The notes: generated by a model not told the origin, from the letters alone. A DNA stretch of 64,000 nucleotides from Rhyacophila brunnea (GCA_022495005.1 JAGYXB010001050.1:992001-1056000), one strand, 5' to 3'. Shown: positions 10,116-22,124, numbered from the stretch's first letter. Numbers and translations are program-made.

Positions 10116-12016
10116 CAGTGTTGCCAAGTCAAAATTTAAAATTTCAGTAGAATGTGACAAAAAAATTCAGTAGATTTGACAAAATATCAGTAGATTTCAG
10201 ATTCTGAATACCTACTCATTGAATGACCAATTCTTTTCTGGATTTTCAAAAAATTACACGTAAAGTAATTAACGTCTCGTTTTTTAGAGTAAAATACCGC
10301 GTAAGGTAATTAACGTCTCGTTTTTTTTAGAAAAAATTCAGAAAGTTCAAAAATAATTAGCGAGGGCTTCAAGAAATATTCCATTGCAAACTTATTTTCC
10401 AAATTTTCATTTCATTTCAGTGCATTAATCATGTCAAGTTTACTATTAACATAATCATGAATTTACTCACAAATATTATGGAATATTAAGGATATTAAGA
10501 ATATTAAGAATATTAAGGAAAGAACTCACCTTGTGCAGATAACAAACGACCTTGATGCTACTTTAGAATATTATGGTCTTGTAATAATAATTATGAAATA
10601 AAATAACAATAATAAAACTATTCATCACCATCTATTTATTGTTTTATTTATTGTTTGTTTTCGTTATTATTGTTTTCTACACAAAATAATGTTAAGTTTA
10701 TAATACGATTTATCACTACACTTAAGTAGGCACCTAGTTATTTTTATATCACTGGTTTCACGATTACTACTAAGGACAATTTAAAATGTTTTCTGAATAA
10801 CAAATGAATCAGGAAAAATATTTTAAGAAGTTCAAAAATAATAGGTACTTATCAATATTAACGAACTTGTATTAATAATTTTAATATTGCTATAACTGCT
10901 GCTATCGGAGAATGCTAGAATAAAACTGATGAAAATTAAGGGCACAGTAGAAACCATTTTCGACTGTCTAAACTCTAAACAATCTGATGAAAACAAAACT
11001 ATAAAAAGTAGGTACTAGGTAGGTACCCAGTTGTTCCTTGTTCGAGTTTCGAGATCCCATTGTTTGATGTAATTAAAATAATTCCTAGTTATAGAAAGGA
11101 AATCTCTCCATTCGCGATGTTTTATTCAGTTTTATTTTCATTCTAAATATCATGAGAAAGTTTTAGTTATAGGTATGCCACCATAAATTGTCCGGTTTTC
11201 GAATTTAGTACTAAGCTCACCACAGTATAAAAATATTGAATGATATATCAAAATCAGCATGTGGCGCTCTCACTAATCGGAAGACTTATAAATTGTTATA
11301 TCATATAATTATGTACATTCACCTTTACTTGCTGAAAGGTTCTTGAGAAACCTGACCTAAAATTTAAAATTGCTATTCAGTAATTAATACATAACCAAAT
11401 TAAATGTTCAAATTTACTTTATGTACCTGAGCCGGATCCAAAAAGTATCATTCATTCGAACTTACGTGCATAAGAAAAATATTTGAAACCAGAAGAAAAA
11501 AGTTTTTTTGCGTTCTAAAAAAAATATTTGTGGACAAAAACCCTCTGTACTAACAATGATTGAAATGTTTGAATAATGTCTCTTGTTCTTCGGTTTCCTT
11601 CTTATCAGCTTATCACTTAACAATGATGCAATTGTTCATCCCCATAGCATAGCATGAAAATATAATGATTATTGAGTCATGTTACGTTATGGTGTGACGT
11701 TTTACGTAATAAATAATAATAGGTAGGTATTAATTTATTATTTTCTAAGCAATGATGATGTCAGTGGGTTAAAATGCCGGTATTGGGTAGCGTAACAATG
11801 CATCCTTTGTTAATTTAGAAGCGTGTATCCAAATCAACAAAGGCGTGCGTAAATCTTTTCAACTTTATTAATAAATTCACCATCGTTGACTTAAAAATAT
11901 GGGAAATAGCCAAATATCAGTAGATTTCATGAATTTCGAAAAAAAATCAAAAATTCAGTATATTAGCAAAAAATATCAGTAGATCTACTGAAATTTCAGT
12001 AGACATGGCAACGCTG
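10116..12016. mobile_element. Non-autonomous hAT element, 1.9 kb, exact 8-bp target duplication
   Basis: Ends are CAGTGTTGCCA and TGGCAACGCTG, flanked on both sides by GGTGGGAA (10108-10115 and 12017-12024). The subterminal 'tcagtaga' motif recurs many times at both ends. No transposase frame; the interior is AT-rich with a short ATTAAGGAT-type tandem stretch at 10475-10522. Same family as the 20752-21970 copies, sharing about 200 bp at the right end. Confidence 0.9.
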
Positions 12017-12380
12017 GGTGGGAACCATGTGGGAACGCTTGGACCACTTTCGATCATAGATAATATCCAATAATATCTTTCGATCGATCGGACCGACAAG
12101 GGATGACGTTTGGCAAAATGTTGCCAGACAAATAAAACTAATTAGTCATATTTATTTATTTGTAACGCCATATTTTAATTCTCATCAAAAAGTTTATGTA
12201 TTTTTCAAGCTGGAAAAATTAAGCAGTATATTTCTTGGTTTGAAAAAGTATTTTCATTATTTAGTATCATAATGAAATGTTTTAATATTTTAATTTATGA
12301 TGGGTAATTCTATCCCCAATGTTTGATGAAAAATTTACTGTACAGCTCGCTGCCCGCCAGTTGGACAGCGCTGTTCTAAA
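12017..12380. other. Intergenic, no gene seen
   Basis: Contains a target duplication at its start and otherwise unique AT-rich sequence. Confidence 0.5.
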
Positions 12381-12389
12381 CCATTAGCG

Positions 12390-12424
12390 CTTGGCCGTAG
12401 TCATGGGGCGTGTACGACGCGGAA
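12390..12424. repeat. 34-bp direct repeat shared with 14590-14623
   Basis: 'tagcgcttggcc' followed by 'tagtcatggggcgtgtacga' occurs here and at 14590-14623 with one mismatch, 2.2 kb apart in the same orientation, each bordering a GC-rich patch. Confidence 0.65.
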
Positions 12425-12509
12425 TAGGCGCGGGGACGGGCACGGGTAGAGTGTCCGTAGTAGCCCGCGCGCGTCCGGTCTTGTTCAGCGTCAAATCAGG
12501 GATAGGAAA

Positions 12510-12672
12510 CCATAAACACAGAAAAGTTTTTGCTGGAAAACTCCTTTTTGAAATGGCAAAACTTTGCAGCAAAATATGGGGACAATGAAATCAATATGGA
12601 AAGCACTTTAACAGAAGCATTTTATAACTTATACAAGAAACTGCGGGAACAACCAGACAAATTTTTCGAATA
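12510..12672 (+). pseudogene. Coding-like C-terminal fragment of unknown protein
   Basis: A frame opening after a stop at about 12505 reads TEKFLLENSFLKWQNFAAK then YGDNEINMESTLTEAFYNL and KKLREQPDKFFE before TAA at 12670-12672. Amino-acid composition looks like real protein (helical, charged) rather than random AT-rich translation. No start codon or splice acceptor is obvious; I do not recognise the family. May be the last exon or retrocopy of a host gene. Confidence 0.35.
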
Positions 12673-14300
12673 AGAGTAACATGAGCAAATATTTGATTAA
12701 GTATATTCTAATTGATTTAAGGTTTTTACTATTCTTTTTGAGTCATTTTCGGCATCTTCAAACACCACCAATGGTGAATACATACTGTCATCTAATACAG
12801 TTAATTCCTGTTTATTTGGTAAATTTATATTTATTAATTTAAATTCCATCAAGTACCCTTGGTCGATAATATAATTTGATTATATATTGGATAATATTAT
12901 ATAAGGAAACTAAGTTTAAAAATGAATTTTCGGTTCATATGGTGTGAATGTAGGTGTAGAATATACGCTTCATAACTTTGCACCCCGGATCTAGGATGGA
13001 AATGACGTACCTACTGATACCGGGGGGAAAGATAAACTCACATGTAGGTAGATGTGCGGGTCCGGTATCACTTCGGGTTGCAGGTCATGTGTGACATCGG
13101 GACAATTAGGATAAATCATAACACAGAAACTTTCGATTTGACAGATTCTCCGCGGAGACGTTTAATTACATTAAATTATACAAGTTTGCAACACAAGGGT
13201 TCAGCATGAGTGAGATAAAGTAACGTTAAATTGACGAGGTTATACAATTCATGTCGATGGCTAGCGTGCACACGGTATTCAACTGGATCACATTTCACTT
13301 TGCATTTTATTTCACATGGACGTGTTCACACAATTGAGAGATCGGAGCACTTTATCGGGGACGCGATGCGCGTTCCGGGATAATTATGTGAATTAATATT
13401 ACCACATTATCGGTAAAAGGACTGATTACAATTTAGAGAACATATTATCCGGCTTATATCAACAACCACGCCGCCGCCCGCAGAAGCGGCACGTCCGTTT
13501 GGGGACGATTTCCCCACCTCCGATATATTTAGGGGTCGGTTGACAACTAGATATTTTTTTCCAAAAAGCCTGTTGGTTGGTAAGGAGACGAGGGACGACC
13601 GCCACGGCTGTGGGATGAGGGGAAGTTATTCGGCCGACTAAGGGGACTTTCGTCCGTCTGGCTTGCTCAAGGTCGGATGCAGGTACCTGCAGTGTGCGCT
13701 TGAAAGGAACGTCGTGTAAAAATGCGTTCGTAACAAAAATGTTTGAAACATTCCGTTTGTACTGCAGGGCTGTTTAACTTTTTCAGGGGCATTTTAATAT
13801 TGAAGTTAAATTCCTGATACGGCATTCGAGACCTTTTTATGGAGAAGGGTTGTATTTGGTAATACTACTTAATATATTTTATTTTTATTATGTTTATTTT
13901 TTTTATTAAGGAAAACAAACATTTACATAGATTACAAAATAATATGTATAAAATAGACTAGAAAAAAGATATTGCAACCAGCAAAGTTAACATATAAATT
14001 ATAATATAGTTAAGCCTAACAATATTATATAAAGCAAGAAGAACATAAAATACAGAGAAATTAGATAAAGAGATAAATGAGAAAGAATATTGAATAATAA
14101 TTATAGACAAAAATATAAGTAACATCAGCTATAAGTAAGATAAGTATACAATATTATATGTGTGTTAAGAATTATTATTGAAATTTAAACATATTATTTT
14201 TACATATAATATTATTTATATAGTAAAAAATGCAAAATTATAAAACGTATACCTATTTTACATCACTTCTTACTATCTATGCTTTGCGAAGATAATACCA
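12673..14300. other. Intergenic block with GC-rich patches
   Basis: 13460-13690 is GC-rich with no consistent open frame. 13880-14270 is very AT-rich and, on the minus strand, resembles a LINE-type 3' UTR, without coding support. No terminal repeats found. Confidence 0.4.
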
Positions 14301-14309
14301 CAAATGCAC

Positions 14310-14590
14310 CTGACGCGCGCGGTAAGCTTATGATGGTTTGAGACACCCGCTACTCGCTCGTTTCCCGCGGTGGCGCTCGTGCATGCAGTACGGACATCTC
14401 TATGCACGCAGTATGGGAAGAGCCCGCCGCATGTACGATCTTGCCCGCACCAAGCTACACGCGCCAAAACAACACGCGCGAACACCCGTCCCCGCGCATT
14501 GTCTACGGACACGTCGAGACGTGTTCATACGTTTGAGTTACCCGCCCCGCCGCCGCCCCGCGCCCGCCAAACCACCACGTCCGAGCACTT
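14310..14590. other. GC-rich patch with overlapping spurious ORFs
   Basis: Open frames on both strands are Arg/Pro/Ala/His-rich, as expected from composition alone. Ends at the 34-bp repeat. No known protein motif seen. Confidence 0.45.
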
Positions 14591-14621
14591 AGCGCTTGGC
14601 CATAGTCATGGGGCGTGTACG

Positions 14622-14946
14622 ACAGGTCCATTTACCTGGATCACCCAATGTTAAAACTCCAAATTTTTTGGGTGCGTTTGTTTGTGCATTGTTAGTGCAC
14701 GTTTGTGCATGATTTTTTTTCATTTGTGCACCTATAATAACCGAAAAATTCCAATTTCAAATTGGGTGTTCCAGCTAAACGTTGGGTCACCCCATGTTGA
14801 AATTTCAACCTTTTTTGAGTGCATTCGTTTGTGCACGCGTTTTTTTCGTTTGTGCACGCACATTAAGGGGGTTACTCGCATTTCAATTTACTTACAATAC
14901 TTGTGTCACTAAACTTGGATTTTTTTCAAAATTTAAATTGTAAACA
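14622..14946 (+). repeat. Dispersed repeat (GTGCAC-rich), inverted copy at 30263-30578
   Basis: Begins 'aggtccatttacctggatc' and carries several 'gtttgtgcac' units and a 'ttgggtcacccc' block. The reverse complement occurs 15.6 kb away with high identity. No target duplication or coding capacity seen. Confidence 0.75.
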
Positions 14947-15544
14947 CAAGGCCTGAACAAAAACGATGCATGAGTGCGAGTGAGAAAGTACTGGGCACCC
15001 TTATAATCTCTGCGACACGCCCTAGAGTAAGATAAAAGGTCTACATATTTTTGAGTCAGTTTCCAAAAGTATCGCTGGCAAATCGTGGTGAATCGCTTCA
15101 CGTAGCATCGATAATCTGCGAGTTCGTGTTGGTAAATGAGGCGTATATTATCAAAACCTGCTTAACTCCACGAACACAATTGTTGGCAAAAGCGAAAAAA
15201 CTGATGTGGGCTTAATTATTGCAAAATATAAGAAAAGATAATATTAATGAATAAAGAAGTAGATAATAACACGTCACCTGCCGGGTTACTAATGTAAAAG
15301 CAAAATTTAAAAAGTTATTTAGTGTTTAAAAATCCACTTAGGTAGGTTTTGATACTTAACATCGGATTTGAGTAGGTTTTGAAAGTCAATCATATGGATA
15401 TAGGCTTTTTTGAAAGGAAATAAAGTGGATTGAAATAAAAATTTATGCCAGGGGTGTATGACGGAGTAAGCAATAATGAAAGATGTGTTATATTATTTAG
15501 TTTGGAAAATTATTATTTTATCAAAGAAAAAAGAATATTGGGCG

Positions 15545-15625
15545 TAAAATAATTTCGACATTGCAACTTAAATTATACGTTTTCATTACATATTTGCAAT
15601 ATAAAACGATAATACAATATAGTAA
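15545..15625 (+). repeat. 80-bp direct repeat, second copy at 16170-16252
   Basis: 'aataatttcgacatt', 'cattacatatttgcaatat' and 'aaaacgataatacaatata' are shared in order, 625 bp apart. The second copy abuts the minisatellite. Confidence 0.65.
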
Positions 15626-16169
15626 TAGTGATTATAGTATATATTGTAATATAATGATTAAAACTAGCAAATAAAATGAAAAATGTAAAATTTAGAGATA
15701 TGTACCTAACCTAACTAAAATTGTTGAAATACAATAATTAATATTAGTGATAATCAATGACATTAATATTGACGAAGCATCTGGAAAATAAAATGACACT
15801 CACTTTGTGTCGGGTCTGCCGGATGGCGAAATTCATATTTTAATATCGGTATCTTACGCTCAAATGAACATTCTGCTTGCAAGCGGTCTGGCGACACCGC
15901 TGGGTCTGCCCATACAATCTACAACGTCTAATCTACGAGAAGTCGTAAGTAACCTAGAATCTGTTTCTAACGCAATGAGTAATGACACTAATACGCCATT
16001 GCAATAAAGGTTATATTACTATAAATTCTCGAAGCTTGTATCGCATAATGGAAATGGATACGTCATATGGTCACGTGACGTCTACCTATACATCTGTGAA
16101 TGACTGCACAATTTCTCGTGCGCGCCGATATGAAGTGAGTTGTCCATTTAATATGTCATTGGTGATAAT

Positions 16170-16252
16170 TAAAAAAATAATTTCGACATTAAAACTTTAC
16201 ACTATACGTCTTCATTACATACTTGCAATATAAAACGATAATACAATATATC
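16170..16252 (+). repeat. Second copy of the 80-bp direct repeat
   Basis: Matches 15545-15625 and ends where the minisatellite begins. Confidence 0.65.
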
Positions 16253-16254
16253 GG

Positions 16255-17180
16255 GTGCCGGAAGAAATCCCGAAGGTCGAAATCCCGAATGCTGAAATCT
16301 CGAATGGCCGAAATCCCGAATGGCTGAAATCCCGAAAGCTTAAATTCCTAAAGCCGAAATTCCGAAGGCCGAAATCCCGAAAACCTAAATCCCGAAAGCC
16401 GAAATCCCGAATGCTGAGATCCCGAAAGCCTAAACTCCTAAAGCCGAAATCCCGAAGGTCGAAATCCTGAATGCCAAAATCCCGAATGCTGAAATCCCGA
16501 ATGGCTGAAATCCCGAAAGGCTGAAATCCCGAAAGCCGAAATCCCAAAGGCCGAAATCTCGAATGCTGAAATCCCGCATGGCCGAAATCCCGAATGGCCG
16601 ATATCCCGAAAACCTAAATTCCTAAAGCTGAAATCCCGAATGGCCGAAATCCCGAAAGGCCGAAATCCCAAAAGCCGAAATCCCGAATGCCGAAATTCCG
16701 AATGCTGAAATCCCGAATGGCTGAAATCCCGAAAGGCTGAAATCCCGAAAGCCGAAATCCCAAAGGCCGAAATCTCGAATGCTGAAATCCCGCATGGCCG
16801 AAATCCCGAATGGCCGATATCCCGAAAACCTAAATTCCTAAAGCTGAAATCCCGAATGGCCGAAATCCCGAAAGCCGAAATCCCGAAGGCTGAAATCCCG
16901 AATGCTGAAATCCCGAATGGCTGAAATCCCGAATGGCTGAAATCCCGAAAGCTTAAATTCCTAAAGCCGAAATCCCGAAGGCCGAAATCCCGAAAACCTA
17001 AATCCCGAAAGCCGAAATCCCGAATGCTGAGATCCCGAAAGCCTAAATTCCTAAAGCCGAAATCCCGAAGGTCGAAATCCCGAATGCCGAAATCCCGAAT
17101 GCTGAAATCCCGAATGGCCGATATCCCGAAAACCTAAATTCTTAAAGCTGAAATCCCGAAGGCCGAAATCCCGAAAAATA
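16255..17180. repeat. Minisatellite of GAAATCCCGAA(N)GCC units
   Basis: About 60 tandem units of 14-16 bp, consensus near 'ccgaaatcccgaatgg', with variants such as 'taaattcctaaag'. A higher-order repeat exists: a stretch of about 170 bp starting at 16490 recurs from 16705, and one from 16310 recurs from 16915. Open frames on both strands (Arg-Asp-Phe / Lys-Pro-Lys-Ser-Arg repeats) are by-products. Confidence 0.95.
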
Positions 17181-18057
17181 AAAAAAATACAAACAGTAAT
17201 AATTGCACAATCTTAAAACCTATCTTGAATTGCGCAAATTTTATACGAGAGACAAAAACCATTTTTTGTAGAACAAATGGGTAAACGTAATTTAAAAAAA
17301 AAAAAAAATTTTCTTTATATGTCTAATTCATATGGTTATCTTATCACTTATCACATTAAATTTTACACATTATATTCCATTATTTATACTTTACTATACC
17401 TATATTATATTATTATGTATTGTAGGTATAATGTGTATAAAATTTCAATGTATTTCAATTATTTTAGGTTGTGAAATATTATTATTTACACGTGTTCACT
17501 AATGGCATTTAAACTAAAATGGCTAAATATCTTTATGACGCAGCAGCTAATGATAGCTAGCCTGACACTCAATAATCTCCCATATATTATTATCCTACGG
17601 CTTTGCCCGTTTTTGCGAGCGATTGTGTGCCTTATTCGTTATGTCCGATGGGTTCAAACGTCAAACACACTAATTAAATGTTCTAAATTCAAAAAGGTCA
17701 TATAGAGTGTGAAAGGAAGGGTTTTCCGAATTTAAGTTATCTTGCGATATAATATTGATGTTTCTCTAAAGCTTTCCGGCACGATACGTCACTTTATTGA
17801 CAATATGGGAATTAATTTTTTCACAATGTTTGCAACCCTCAAACCAACTAAACAAAGATGGCCGCTTTAAATTTAAAATGCGTTTTAACCGATATATACA
17901 ATCAATTTTCATAAACTAATCATAATAAGATAAACCGATAAACATATTAGAACTGATTTATTTAAATTTTTATGAATTAAGTTCTTTGCTTAAGTTAAGT
18001 TTCTACACCTCTGACGGAAAGGAAGTTTTTTGACACTGCGCGTATTTATCACGCTAT
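17181..18057. other. Intergenic, no gene seen
   Basis: AT-rich. 'cctacggctttgcccg' near 17595 resembles an RTE-LINE tail motif but stands alone. Confidence 0.4.
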
Positions 18058-19997
18058 CGTCGCTATAGGATTTGTTTCCCGAATAGACCAAATGTCAATT
18101 TTTCAGGAGACGAAAAACAAATTTCATTGTCGTATATTGAAATATCAGTAGATGTATCAATCATTATTTCTACACTGTATGATTGGAACATTATCTAAGA
18201 ATAGATTCCAAGAATAATATACTGGTATAAATCAGTAAATGCACAGAAAATGTGTTTTATTTACAAGTACTCGTTGTGGATATTCGGGAAATTTTTAGCG
18301 CTCTCTCAGAATAATGGATATTCGGGACAAATCATGGACGTTCGGGACTTAAGACCGTAGCGTATTGCTGCACGGCCCACGGATTACTGAGTGGTTAAAA
18401 AGTACGCACCTCAAATGTTATATTTATTTACACGATAATTGGTAATGATTACTTTTACTATTTAAATACCTAATGATCGTAATAACCCAAGTTCGTAGGT
18501 AATAATAACATGCGGCATTCGCTTTTTTCGGTTTTTTTCGTAATAAGTAATAAAATAGTTTTTAATAATCTTTTTTCTTATTCAACGAATAATTCACAAG
18601 ATTTAAGAATGTACCATTCTAAAAATTGAACATACATAATTTTGAAAATCACTTCTGAGAAAATATATTAAAACCAATAGAAAAAATCTTTTTGAAAAAA
18701 GTAAGACACCCGGCAGGAATCGTCCCTGCATCTCCTGGGTTTACGACCAAGTCCACGAATTATCCACTATGCTACGAGGTGACATACTTATGACGACAAA
18801 CTTTAACTATTGGCCTGTTAATACCTGCTCATCAGTATTCTTCAAAATCAAGCGACTATTGGCGATCGGTTTTTGTTTATTAAATAAAAGTAGGTATCTA
18901 CTACTTCAATTACTAACCGACGTCACGGATTTCTCCAATATTTTATGATGGTACTTACTCGTACTTGCTAACAATTTTATATTAATACTTTTTCAAAAAA
19001 AAAAAAAAAAACTATGTATATATATCTGTATATTATTATACCTATATATTTCTATAATTAACAATTAAACTTATTACAAACCACCAAATAAATATTATAT
19101 ATTTACTATTGGAATGACAACACAAAATAACAGCATCTATAAATTAATTACCATTGGCTGCTAATATTAGGTAGGTACCAATATCCTAAGTATATAATAT
19201 TCACCAAATAAATAGTTACTAACATACTCGTACATATTAAATTAAATTAACTATCAGCGCATTCAAAAATAAATCATAGCATCGCCTTTATTTTCATAGA
19301 AATACTTAGATTAAAAGTAAAATAAAGACAAACAATGTTTGATTAATAATAATTTGAAAAAATAATTATTTTTTACGTCATAGTAGTTGCCGGGTCATAC
19401 TGTAGAATTCATATAACCGTTGGGATTTTGTGTCATTTATCAAAACAAAATGCAGTTATTTAGGTTAAAATACTCACTTCCATAACTTTACTATAAGTTC
19501 AGAGCAAACTGGTGATGTATCAGCTATAAACGATCTCTTCAAATTAGATGAATTCACTATTAAAACAATAGTAACTTTAAAAACAATATCAATAAGACGA
19601 AATTTGAAAGAGGATTCCAGACGGCCGAAAAATATGAAAGTGGGCGTGATTGTTTTAGAGCTAGACAGCGTGATGTGGGAGCGAGATGCACGGCGACAGC
19701 GCGGTTTGATTGGCTAAAAGTCATATTCGGGAAATAAAAACTCAGCCAGAGATTTATTTCGACCGAAATTAACTTGGATATTCAGGTACGAATAGTTGGA
19801 CATTCGGGAGAACAACACGGAGTAATTGTAACTTAACATGGCGTATTCGGGTTTTTCAAAAAAATATCTCTGTTCCTAGATAAAAAAATATTTTTTTTAT
19901 AAATGATTTCGGTAGAGTTCGATAAAAGAAATTGAACTGCATTAAAATGTCGATTTCGACAAAACTGGATATTCGGGAAACAAATCCTATAGCGACG
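18058..19997. mobile_element. Unclassified inverted-repeat element with GGATATTCGGG subterminal repeats
   Basis: Left end CGTCGCTATAGGATTTGTTT followed by CCCGAATA; the right end is the inverse (TATTCGGGAAACAAATCCTA then TAGCGACG). About nine further copies of a (G)GATATTCGGG-like motif lie at 18278, 18312, 18334, 19717, 19769, 19798, 19841 and 19964, clustered near both ends. No transposase frame and no clear target duplication. Confidence 0.7.
18709..18787 (-). other. tRNA-like sequence (pseudo-tRNA or SINE head)
   Basis: On the minus strand 'tagcatagtgg' fits an A box and 'gacgattcctgc' a degenerate B box; a CTTGG/CCCAG anticodon stem with GTA in the loop is possible but lacks U33. Not a functional tRNA by these signs. 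Confidence 0.45.
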
Positions 19998-20180
19998 CTA
20001 TGTATACTAAACTACGATATTTCAATTGACTCACCACATATTTACTTATCAGGTGCATTCGAGTGACTATAATTTGAAGTGAGCACAATTTTATTAAACT
20101 TAACACAGTCACAAAAAATCACTTTTAAAAACTAGGTACCATCCGTCATTTGTTGTTTATATAAAAAACGACAGGTGATA

Positions 20181-20431
20181 TGAGTACCTTGGTATCAAAG
20201 TCGGACATAAGCCATTTACAAAATTTTACAGGAGACTCACAAACGTGTGTGAAAAGTGTCCGTTTTTTATATAACATACCAACTTTAAGCTCAAAAATCT
20301 CTATGAAAACTACCGTTTTTGATACTTTTGGTGGATTTTTTGAAAAGAGCATTACTTGCACTACCATAATCAATTAAAACATGAATTTAGTGGGAGGTGG
20401 CGTTTGTCCCACTTTGATACCAAGGTACTCA
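20181..20431. mobile_element. MITE with 21-bp perfect inverted ends, TA target duplication
   Basis: Left TGAGTACCTTGGTATCAAAG, right exact inverse CTTTGATACCAAGGTACTCA, flanked by TA on both sides (20179-20180, 20432-20433). 251 bp, non-coding; mariner/Tc1-like by its TA site. Confidence 0.85.
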
Positions 20432-20609
20432 TATTATTTACGTCTCATAATGATTTAAAAATGCACAGCACTATATAATAACTCACATTTATAACAAGTA
20501 CCCATAGATAACTATAATTATTCAAATAAACAATAACATTTATACGAATTCCGATTAAAACTGATCATTTCATAGAAACGCGGGTGCACGAAATATCGGC
20601 GTTTTAACA

Positions 20610-20751
20610 TAACCAAGGAATAATATTTTAAAATTTAATGTCACTTTTTTTTTGTACGGCTGTTAAATGAATTTTTTTTTTGGAACTAATGAAACTTATA
20701 TACATTTAATTAGCTCATTATATAACCCAAAAATATTTAAAAGGTATCAAC
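20610..20751 (+). repeat. Host segment duplicated on both sides of the hAT array
   Basis: Shared with 21973-22110: 'ggctgttaaatga', 'actaatgaaacttatataca', 'aacccaaaaatatttaaaag'. The pair brackets the hAT copies, which indicates a local tandem duplication of the insertion site. Confidence 0.7.
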
Positions 20752-20999
20752 CAGTGTTGCCAACTAAAATTTTAGTAGATTTTTTGATTTTTTCTTAAAA
20801 ATATCAGTAGATTGACAAAAATGTATGAAATTCAACGATTGTGTTTGGTGAAAGCGTGCATATTGACATAATCTCACAAGTGTCTTTTAAAAAATCATGT
20901 AAAAAGTGACTTTTGTTCATCACAAATATCATAATTTCTTCTTTTCCTGACAAAAATTTCAGTAGATCTAATGAAATTCCAGTAGACATGGCAACACTG
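20752..20999. mobile_element. hAT MITE of the CAGTGTTGCCA family
   Basis: Begins CAGTGTTGCCAACTAAAATT and ends GACATGGCAACACTG. Subterminal 'tcagtaga' motifs at both ends. The left flank gtatcaac and right flank actatgcg do not match. Confidence 0.8.
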
Positions 21000-21153
21000 A
21001 CTATGCGATCAACCCAGTTTTGCCAAGTCAAAATTTAAAAATTCAGTAGATAGACATGGCAACACTGACTATGCGATCAACCCAGTGTTGCCAAGTCAAA
21101 ATTTAAAAAATCAGTAGATAGACATGGCAACACTGACTATGCGATCAACCCAG
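21000..21153 (+). repeat. 68-bp tandem units, each a miniature hAT end pair
   Basis: Units 21000-21067 and 21068-21135 plus a partial third. Each consists of the spacer 'actatgcgatcaacccag' then a ~50-bp core 'ttgccaagtcaaaatttaaa ... atagacatggcaacactg', i.e. left and right termini of the family joined with almost no interior. Confidence 0.85.
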
Positions 21154-21532
21154 CAGTGTTGCCATGTCTACTGAAATTTCAGTAGATCAACTGATATTTT
21201 TTGCCAATATACTGAATTTTTGATTTTTTTTCGAAATTCAAGAAATCTACTGATATTTGTGTTTCTCCATAATTGTAAATTAACTGATGATTCTTTTAAT
21301 AATAAACTTGAAATGATTTACGCATGACCTTTTTTGATGTTATACACTTCTAAATTGACATAAAAAGCATTGTAACTCTACCCAAGAGCGCCATTTTACC
21401 CATTAATATCATCATTATTTACAGTAAATTAATATTATTGGTTATTTTTATTCTTATTAGTTTTAAATGATATCTAATAAACCACATTATTCAAAATCTA
21501 CTGCAATTTTAAATTTTGACTTGGCAACACTG
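21154..21532 (-). mobile_element. hAT MITE copy, inverted relative to neighbours
   Basis: 379 bp from CAGTGTTGCCATGTCTACTG to GACTTGGCAACACTG, the reverse complement of the 21611-21970 copy. Flanked by inverted (caaccc / gggttg), not direct, copies of the target, which points to inversion rather than a separate insertion. Confidence 0.85.
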
Positions 21533-21537
21533 GGTTG

Positions 21538-21595
21538 CAGTGTTGCCAAGTCAAAATTTAAAAATTCAGTAGAATAGATAGACATGGCAACACTG
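21538..21595 (+). mobile_element. 58-bp miniature hAT copy
   Basis: CAGTGTTGCCAAGTC to GACATGGCAACACTG with only the subterminal repeat between. Confidence 0.8.
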
Positions 21596-21610
21596 ACTAT
21601 GCGATCAACC

Positions 21611-21970
21611 CAGTGTTGCCAAGTCAAAATTTAAAATTTCAGTAGATTTTGACAAAAAAATCAGTAGATTTCATAAAATATCAGTAGATTTTGAAAAATG
21701 TGGTTTATTAGATATGATTTAAAACTAATAAGAATAACAATAACTAATAATATTAATTTACTGTAAACAATGATGATATTAATGGGTAAAATGGCGCTCT
21801 TGGGTAGAGTTACAATGCTTTTTATGTCAATTTAAGTGTATAACATCAAAAAGGGTCATGCGTAAATCATTTCAAGTTTGTTATTAAAAGAATCATCAGT
21901 TAATTTACAATTATGGAGAAACACAAATATCAGTTGATCTACTGAAATTTCAGTAGACATGGCAACACTG
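21611..21970 (+). mobile_element. hAT MITE with exact 8-bp target duplication
   Basis: Flanked by GATCAACC on both sides (21603-21610 and 21971-21978). 360 bp, related to the ends of the 10116-12016 element. No coding capacity. Confidence 0.9.
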
Positions 21971-21972
21971 GA

Positions 21973-22110
21973 TCAACCATAGAATATTATTCCAAAATTT
22001 GATAACGTAACATTTTTTTATGGCTGTTAAATGATAATTTTTTAAACTAATGAAACTTATATACATTCAATTAGCTTATATAACCCAAAAATATTTAAAA
22101 GGTATTCAAC
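21973..22110 (+). repeat. Second copy of the host segment bracketing the hAT array
   Basis: See 20610-20751; identity is high from 'tggctgttaaatga' to 'atatttaaaaggtat'. Confidence 0.7.
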
Positions 22111-22124
22111 AATAATTGGTGTTA

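Noticed and set aside
12384..12588. ORFs of 62-65 codons on both strands
   Set aside because: Arg/Pro/Thr-rich by GC composition; only the separate 12510-12672 frame looks protein-like.
12673..14300. LTR retrotransposon
   Set aside because: No paired TG...CA direct repeats, primer-binding site or gag/pol motif found.
14273..14654. Overlapping ORFs in GC-rich DNA
   Set aside because: Composition-driven on both strands, no motif, no splice context.
16215..16671. Open frames on both strands with repeating RDFGFRD- or KPKSRKP-like protein
   Set aside because: They are translations of the minisatellite; no start context, and repeats run through all frames.
16255..17180. CRISPR-like array
   Set aside because: Units are contiguous 14-16 bp variants without unique spacers; eukaryotic minisatellite.
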